Both the position numbers and the translations under genes were made by a program. The notes under the pieces are model-generated. The model did no database searches, was not told where the DNA came from, and saw only the letters and a program-made list of their open reading frames with translations. A DNA stretch of 6,049 bases, from positions 1 through 6,049 of the forward strand of contig NZ_CAUUWA010000103.1 of the NCBI RefSeq assembly GCF_963548695.1, written 5' to 3'. Shown in pieces: positions 1-3,134 of the stretch (position 1 is its first letter; every line of letters starts with the position of its first letter). The stretch is from an uncultured Fretibacterium sp. GTDB taxonomy: Bacteria > Synergistota > Synergistia > Synergistales > Aminobacteriaceae.

Positions 1-53
1 CAATAGGAACGCAGCTGCAAGAGCTAAGGCCAATCCACTGACACCCGCGTCGC
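1..53 (-). repeat. Partial third copy of a Synergist-CTERM tail coding segment (left edge of window)
   Basis: These 53 bases are identical to 316-368, which encode the sorting tail of the large minus-strand gene. Read on the minus strand they give GDAGVSGLALALAAAFLL, in the same frame as that gene, preceded by a TAA stop at 60-58. There is no start codon or body, so this is an orphan tail and not a gene. The codon at 54-52 is GGC (Gly), where the intact gene has TGC (Cys). Identity stops exactly at base 53 on the inner side and runs off the window on the outer side, so the full length of the copy is unknown. Confidence 0.85.
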
Positions 54-56
54 CCA

Positions 57-99
57 CTTACGTCGATAGCGCGGCAACGGTGCCGCGCATCGACGTAAG
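57..99. repeat. Long inverted repeat (hairpin/cruciform)
   Basis: Bases 57-67 pair with 89-99 and bases 69-76 pair with 81-88. This gives a 19-bp stem with one bulged A at 68 and a four-base loop at 77-80. No T-run follows on either strand, so it is not a canonical intrinsic terminator. It abuts the inner end of the orphan tail copy at 1-53. It could be a REP-like intergenic element, a recombination site or an RNA 3'-end structure; the sequence does not decide between these. Confidence 0.7.
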
Positions 100-112
100 C
101 GGACCGAAGGTT

Positions 113-158
113 TACGGCTTGCCGTACCGGCGCAGCACCCGAAGGCTACGCCTTCGGG
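113..158. repeat. Two further short hairpins between tail copies
   Basis: A 6-bp stem with a two-base loop lies at 113-126 (tacggc/gccgta). A perfect 9-bp stem with a three-base loop lies at 138-158 (cccgaaggc/gccttcggg). With the 57-99 inverted repeat they make a cluster of three palindromes within about 100 bp. Neither is followed by a U-tract on the minus strand, the direction of the upstream gene, so a terminator role is weakly supported. The stretch 54-178 otherwise shows no coding content. Confidence 0.55.
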
Positions 159-178
159 GAGCTGGCCGTCTGCTTAAC

Positions 179-277
179 GGACTAGCTATGTCTATCTGGC
201 ACTACGCCTTCTTCCTCAACAGAAACGCTCCGACGAAAGCCAATATAAGTCCGCCAAATCCCGCGTCGCCCCTAAAG
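179..277 (-). pseudogene. Orphan divergent Synergist-CTERM tail cassette downstream of the intact gene
   Basis: On the minus strand, bases 270-205 read GDAGFGGLILAFVGAFLL followed by RKKA, with a TAG stop at 204-202. This is a complete sorting-tail sequence lacking a body or start. It matches the intact tail at 14 of 21 residues from the DAG onward, but many matching residues use different codons, so it looks like the tail of another gene and not a recent copy. It lies in the same frame as the upstream gene, separated from it by that gene's TGA. The unit repeats the layout of the intact tail with a 99-bp offset: the core cccgcgtcgc (260-269 versus 359-368) and the nonamer ggactagct (179-187 versus 278-286). 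In both units 14 bases separate the stop codon from the nonamer. The expected Cys codon is Gly (GGC, 270-268). Confidence 0.7.
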
Positions 278-300
278 GGACTAGCTGCGGTTGTTGAAAA

Positions 301-2118
301 TCAGGCTTTCTTTTTCAATAGGAACGCAGCTGCAAGAGCTAAGGCCAATCCACTGACACCCGCGTCGCACCCGCCGCCGCCCTTGGAGGAACCCGCGCCG
401 GGGGTGGGATCCGGAAGAATTGGATCCGGCGTCGGTGTGGGGGTGGGTGTGGGAGTCGGCGTCGGCGTGGGTGTCGGCGTGGGTGTTGGAGTCGGCGTGG
501 GTGTTGGAGTAGGAGTCGGCGTGGGTGTCGGTGTTGGCGTCGGAGTTGGCGTTGGTGTGGGGGTAGGCGTAGGCGTGGGAGTTGGTGTCGGCGTGGGCGT
601 GGGCGTGGGGGTCGGCGTCGGTGTAGGTGTGGGTGTAGGCGTAGGAGTAGGTGTAGGCGTGGGTGTGGGTGTCGGAGTAGGCGTAGGAGTCGGGACGACC
701 GCAGGGGTGGTGAATGCCTTGATGCAGGCGTTCATGGGGTCATAATACTCGGCGCCGTCCTTCCAGTTCACCCCGTCATTGGAGAAGTAGCTCTCGCCCG
801 GGTTGCAGACGGCCTTGTCCGAGTATTTGTTGACCTTGCACTCCACCGCGAGAGGGCGTCCGTAATTGGGCGTCTCCATCTTCAGCACCACGGAGAATCG
901 CGTGCCGCTCTTCAGGAGGACCGGGGTGTCCAGCTTCACCGTGTGGTAACCGGCGATCGGGAACTCCCCGTCCTTGCGGTAGGCGGGGTCCTTGTAGGCG
1001 GGGACCTTCGCCCCGTCCTCCAGCCGGTAGATGCGCAGCGTGTACCTGGCGTTCGCCGCCGTGGTGTAGAAGGAGACCGCGTTCAGTGCCTCGTCCCGGC
1101 CGGCCGTGAAGACGTTGGCCATCCAGTTTTCTCTGTTGCTGTAGCTACTCACATACTCGCTCTTGCACCACCCGAAGTCGTCGTACTGGTAGGCGCGGGC
1201 GGAGGGCTCAGGCCGTGCCACCCGGTAGACGGCCCCGCCTTGTAACGCTCTGCACTCGTAAGAGATCCAGAAGTACCCCTGGTCCCCCCAGATCGTCCCC
1301 CAGTTCTGCCTCGCCAGCCAGGCGCCATCCTCGTGGGGGATCTGGTATCTCGGGAAGTTTCCCTTGGGGTAATCGTCGTCCCAGCCCACGATCAGCACAT
1401 TTTTCATAGAATTACCATCACCGTTGTAGGCGTGGGTGGCCTCGTTGTAGCAGGAGTTGTTATGCGTATAAGTGGCGTGGATGGCCCCGTGATCCCGGAT
1501 CAGGGTCTTCCAGACCTCGTCGCGTGGTTTCGCTCTGTAGTAATAGCTCTCGCTGCCGTCCAGGTAAAAGACGTCCTGCAGGACCACCCGGTTCGCGTAG
1601 CCCGCGGCCGCCTGGTCGGGGACGGTCTTGTAGGGCAGGTCGTCCTCGGAGGCCAGTCCCGTCCAGCGCGCCAGGACCGCCGTCGCGCGAAGGTCGCTTC
1701 CCCCCTGGGCCAGAACATCTGCGGACCTCGGCCGCTCCATGATCCCTCCCCAGTCCCCCAGGACGGAGAAGCCCTTGCCCGGCTCCATGTAGGCGAACCA
1801 GGCCAGGTGCATCTCCGAGAGGTCCGGGGTCCCCCCGAGCTTCTGCGTGAGGTAGGACGACTCCGCCGCCCCGATGGCGGCAAAGGCCCAGTCGGCCTTT
1901 CGGTAGGGGCCCACGTCCTTCACCGAGGTCACCCGGCCCTCCGTTCGGAGGTCGTAGGACGCGGGCAGCGGCCCTCCTCGATCCTGCAGGAACCGGGAAT
2001 AGTCCGCCCCCGCCAGGTGGGAGAGGTCCACGGGGCGCCCGCACCGCTCCTGGGCCGCCGCGCCCCCGGCCCAAAGGAAAAGCAGAGACAACGCGGCCAA
2101 AAACCTGTTCGTTCTCAA
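301..2118 (-). CDS. Secreted C1-family pseudopeptidase with lectin-like domain, Pro-Thr stalk and Synergist-CTERM tail
   Basis: The protein has 605 residues. Residues 1-22 look like a signal peptide, with probable cleavage after AAA. Residues about 50-300 resemble papain-family peptidases (LPASYDLR, VTSVKD, WAFAAIGAAESSYL, VLIVGWDDDYP, NWGTIWGDQGYFWISY). Residues about 308-470 resemble the lectin-like domain often fused to such peptidases. Residues 476-564 are an uninterrupted Pro-Thr repeat. The end carries GGGGCDAG (Cys584), a hydrophobic stretch (588-601) and KKKA, matching the Synergist-CTERM surface-sorting signal. The catalytic set is gone: the oxyanion Gln is Val69, Asp76 precedes WAF where Cys is expected, the His position is Lys239 and the Asn position is Gln271. 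It is therefore probably non-proteolytic and may act as a surface adhesin or carbohydrate binder (inference). The start is TTG (2118-2116), chosen because a perfect AGGAGG lies 8 bases upstream and the signal peptide follows directly. It is monocistronic here, with a poly-G-containing promoter. Confidence 0.9.
   Translation of the reverse strand: MRTNRFLAALSLLFLWAGGAAAQERCGRPVDLSHLAGADYSRFLQDRGGPLPASYDLRTEGRVTSVKDVGPYRKADWAFAAIGAAESSYLTQKLGGTPDLSEMHLAWFAYMEPGKGFSVLGDWGGIMERPRSADVLAQGGSDLRATAVLARWTGLASEDDLPYKTVPDQAAAGYANRVVLQDVFYLDGSESYYYRAKPRDEVWKTLIRDHGAIHATYTHNNSCYNEATHAYNGDGNSMKNVLIVGWDDDYPKGNFPRYQIPHEDGAWLARQNWGTIWGDQGYFWISYECRALQGGAVYRVARPEPSARAYQYDDFGWCKSEYVSSYSNRENWMANVFTAGRDEALNAVSFYTTAANARYTLRIYRLEDGAKVPAYKDPAYRKDGEFPIAGYHTVKLDTPVLLKSGTRFSVVLKMETPNYGRPLAVECKVNKYSDKAVCNPGESYFSNDGVNWKDGAEYYDPMNACIKAFTTPAVVPTPTPTPTPTPTPTPTPTPTPTPTPTPTPTPTPTPTPTPTPTPTPTPTPTPTPTPTPTPTPTPTPTPTPTPTPTPTPTPTPTPTPTPTPDPILPDPTPGAGSSKGGGGCDAGVSGLALALAAAFLLKKKA
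316..368 (-). repeat. Direct repeat within the sorting tail, identical to 1-53
   Basis: All 53 bases match 1-53, at an offset of 315 bp. The block covers the codons from part of Cys584 through the leucines before KKKA. Identity ends on the inner side at the Cys codon (a369 here, c54 in the other copy). A perfect match over coding DNA that includes third positions points to recent duplication or gene conversion. Confidence 0.9.
427..693 (-). repeat. Pro-Thr coding repeat (89 codons) in the surface protein
   Basis: This 267-bp tract encodes P(TP)44 without interruption (residues 476-564). At the DNA level it is an imperfect hexamer repeat: third positions vary among Pro and Thr codons throughout. 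Such stretches act as extended, often glycosylated stalks in secreted bacterial proteins; here it would lift the lectin-like and peptidase-like domains away from the anchored tail. The hexamer structure also makes it prone to length change in steps of two residues that keep the frame. On the plus strand the same bases give a Gly-Val frame that is a shadow. Confidence 0.95.
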
Positions 2119-2126
2119 TTCGTATC

Positions 2127-2132
2127 CCTCCT
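2127..2132 (-). promoter_or_regulatory. Ribosome binding site that fixes the TTG start of the surface protein
   Basis: Read on the minus strand this is AGGAGG, with eight bases to the TTG at 2118-2116. The strong match and good spacing support TTG as the start, although it is a weak start codon. Confidence 0.8.
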
Positions 2133-2146
2133 AAAAATGATTTTTC

Positions 2147-2170
2147 AGGAGAACGGCCTGGTATTCTCCT
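2147..2170 (-). promoter_or_regulatory. 5' leader hairpin of the surface-protein transcript
   Basis: A 7-bp perfect stem (2170-2164 with 2153-2147, aggagaa/ttctcct) encloses a ten-base loop. It lies at about the predicted transcription start and masks a decoy AGGAG-like sequence upstream of the true ribosome binding site. It could stabilise the 5' end of the message. No function is demonstrated. Confidence 0.4.
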
Positions 2171-2176
2171 TACGAT

Positions 2177-2204
2177 AAGATACCCCCCCCCCCCATAAAG
2201 TCAA
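2177..2204 (-). promoter_or_regulatory. Predicted sigma-70 promoter with poly-G spacer
   Basis: On the minus strand a -35 box TTGACT (2204-2199, five of six consensus bases) is followed by a 16-base spacer, TTAT plus twelve G, and a -10 box TATCTT (2182-2177, four of six). Transcription would start near 2170, giving a leader of about 50 bases to the TTG start. The spacer is one base below the 17-bp optimum, so gain or loss of a single G would change promoter strength. No better promoter is visible closer to the gene. Confidence 0.6.
2183..2194 (-). repeat. Homopolymer G12 tract (C12 on plus strand)
   Basis: Twelve identical bases lie in the spacer between the predicted -35 and -10 boxes. Homopolymers of this length are slippage-prone in bacteria. 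It is the longest G/C homopolymer I see in the window. Confidence 0.9.
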
Positions 2205-2238
2205 GGATTTCCGCCGGCCGTTCCGGACCGGGGCGAAG

Positions 2239-2271
2239 CGCCCTTGCGGCTCACAAGGATTGTGGTAAGGT
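2239..2271 (+). promoter_or_regulatory. 33-bp shared upstream element, copy 1
   Basis: This element matches 3032-3064 at 29 of 33 positions. Two conserved blocks, cgcccttgcggc and ggattgtggtaaggt, flank a variable six-base centre (tcacaa here, ccccgg in the other copy). Within the blocks, TTGCGG (2244-2249) and TAAGGT (2266-2271) are spaced by 16 bases and could be divergent -35 and -10 boxes. It ends 76 bases before the 63-aa gene. The second copy ends 70 bases before the ATPase gene, so the placement is similar. A shared promoter or a regulator binding site are both possible. Confidence 0.5.
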
Positions 2272-2306
2272 TTGTGGGTGGGAGACCAGGGATGTTGTGG
2301 TCGGCC

Positions 2307-2315
2307 TGCTATAAT
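2307..2315 (+). promoter_or_regulatory. Extended -10 promoter for the two small genes
   Basis: TGCTATAAT is a perfect extended -10 element (TGN plus TATAAT at 2310-2315). No convincing -35 hexamer lies 16-18 bases upstream, which extended -10 promoters tolerate. Transcription would start near 2322, leaving about 25 bases before the ATG at 2348, just enough for the ribosome binding site at 2334-2339. Confidence 0.65.
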
Positions 2316-2347
2316 GACGAGTAGATGAATATAAGGAGGGATGCGCG

Positions 2348-2539
2348 ATGCGGGCCGTCCTGGATCGGAATCCTCGGAAAGAAATCGTGCTTTCGCCCAG
2401 AGCTTATCTGGAACTGAGGGAAAGGAACCCCGGCGCCATCAAGGGCGCTGTAATGGTTCCTCCAAGGATAGGAAAGGATAAACACTTTGGGAAAATGCGG
2501 GTTACCCTGTCCGCCGTCTCCTATGACGTGGGGAGATAG
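2348..2539 (+). CDS. Hypothetical 63-aa protein
   Basis: I do not recognise this protein. It is small and basic (many Arg and Lys), with no signal peptide, membrane segment or cysteine. The middle, PGAIKGAVMVPPRIGKD, followed by HFGKMRVTL looks like a short beta-rich fold. AGGAGG at 2334-2339 with eight bases of spacing supports the ATG at 2348; an ATG at 2341 sits in another frame and is too close to the ribosome binding site. An extended -10 promoter lies just upstream. Only two bases separate its stop from the next start, so the two genes are very probably co-transcribed and perhaps functionally paired. Its base composition is more AT-rich than the flanking large genes. Confidence 0.7.
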   Translation: MRAVLDRNPRKEIVLSPRAYLELRERNPGAIKGAVMVPPRIGKDKHFGKMRVTLSAVSYDVGR

Positions 2540-2541
2540 GT

Positions 2542-2937
2542 ATGCCTGAGAGCGGAAAGGAACTGTCCCCTGTTTCCGTGGAATTGATGCAGGCCTTCCT
2601 TGCCAACCAGGCGAAGGAGCTCGAGTTGAACGAAAAAAACCTTGAGCTTCTGAAACAACAGGACTCTAATAATTACAACCTCGCAAGAAAATCTCTGGAT
2701 ATCCAGGAAAAAGATCTGGCCAACGAGAGGCAGCATAAGCTAGAGATTGGGAAGATGCTTTTCAACCTAAGTCTCTCGGCTGTTTTTGTTCTGGCTTTCG
2801 TCGTGATCATAGCCCTGTACCTGGATAAAGAGCAATTTGTCCTGGAACTCGCGAAGATCGCCATGTATGGCGGGGGTGGCGTCGCTGTCGGCGCTTTCTA
2901 TCAGAAGGGTAAACGGCAGAGCGAATCGAAAGAATGA
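2542..2937 (+). CDS. Hypothetical coiled-coil membrane protein, 131 aa
   Basis: Residues about 16-68 are rich in Glu, Lys, Leu, Gln and Asn and look helical or coiled-coil. Two hydrophobic stretches follow, about 72-94 (LSLSAVFVLAFVVIIALYL) and about 100-120, the second with a Gly run (110-113). The end is charged (QKGKRQSESKE). It has no N-terminal signal peptide. The topology, soluble N-terminal coil then a membrane hairpin, recalls small phage-associated or DUF2335-like membrane proteins, but I see no specific family motif. GGGGAG at 2530-2535 precedes the ATG by six bases. The coding sequence is visibly AT-richer than copA and the surface gene, which hints at a separate origin. An intrinsic terminator begins at its stop codon, so the transcription unit ends here. 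Confidence 0.75.
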   Translation: MPESGKELSPVSVELMQAFLANQAKELELNEKNLELLKQQDSNNYNLARKSLDIQEKDLANERQHKLEIGKMLFNLSLSAVFVLAFVVIIALYLDKEQFVLELAKIAMYGGGGVAVGAFYQKGKRQSESKE

Positions 2938-2963
2938 AAGCCCCCGCCCCGCGGGGCTTTTTT
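2937..2963 (+). terminator. Intrinsic terminator after the two small genes
   Basis: AAAGCCCC (2937-2944) pairs with GGGGCTTT (2953-2960) around an eight-base GC-rich loop, and the 3' arm runs into six T (2958-2963). The stem starts at the last base of the stop codon of the 131-aa gene. This isolates the small-gene unit from copA. Confidence 0.9.
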
Positions 2964-3031
2964 GTCGTTTTCCGCTTAGATAAAATATCCCATTTGTTGT
3001 AAAAATAAGTGTTGCCCTATCAAGGTCGTAA

Positions 3032-3064
3032 CGCCCTTGCGGCCCCCGGGGATTGTGGTAAGGT
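3032..3064 (+). promoter_or_regulatory. 33-bp shared upstream element, copy 2 (copA leader)
   Basis: This is the second copy of the element at 2239-2271 (29/33 identical), ending 70 bases before the ATPase start. TTGCGG (3037-3042) and TAAGGT (3059-3064) with 16 bases between them are candidate promoter boxes. The variable centre here completes the palindrome ccccgggg (3044-3051) inside the presumed spacer. Copper regulators of the CsoR type use GC-rich palindromes near promoters, so this could be an operator, but that is only inference from position and composition. No other good promoter is seen between the terminator and the ATPase. Confidence 0.5.
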
Positions 3065-3134
3065 CTATAGGATAGAACAGAATTGGGATGCGCCGGCCAC
3101 GGATTCGGATGCACCCCGGAGGGGCGAGTGAGAC

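Noticed and set aside
57..158. Intrinsic terminator of the surface gene
   Set aside because: The stems are good but none is followed by a U-tract in the minus-strand direction.
57..187. Integron attC-like site (imperfect stem with a bulged base; gcttaac at 172-178 fits one attC end box)
   Set aside because: The stem lacks paired RYYYAAC and GTTRRRY ends, the gcttaac has no matching partner, and no integrase gene is seen. The cassette layout remains interesting without it.
301..303. TGA of the surface gene as a selenocysteine codon
   Set aside because: The KKKA before it is the normal end of a sorting tail and no convincing selenocysteine insertion hairpin directly follows.
427..693. CRISPR array or satellite from the hexamer periodicity
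   Set aside because: There are no spacers; the period is a dipeptide codon repeat in an open reading frame.
80..745. Open plus-strand frame with a long Gly-Val repeat
   Set aside because: It is the antisense shadow of the Pro-Thr codons and the tail copies; it has no ribosome binding site and no recognisable domain.
1333..2178. Plus-strand 281-codon open frame opposite the surface gene
   Set aside because: It is a high-GC shadow of the minus-strand gene, which has a signal peptide, clear domains and a good ribosome binding site.
2341..2343. ATG as an alternative start for the first small gene
   Set aside because: It is in a different frame from the open frame and only one base after the AGGAGGG.
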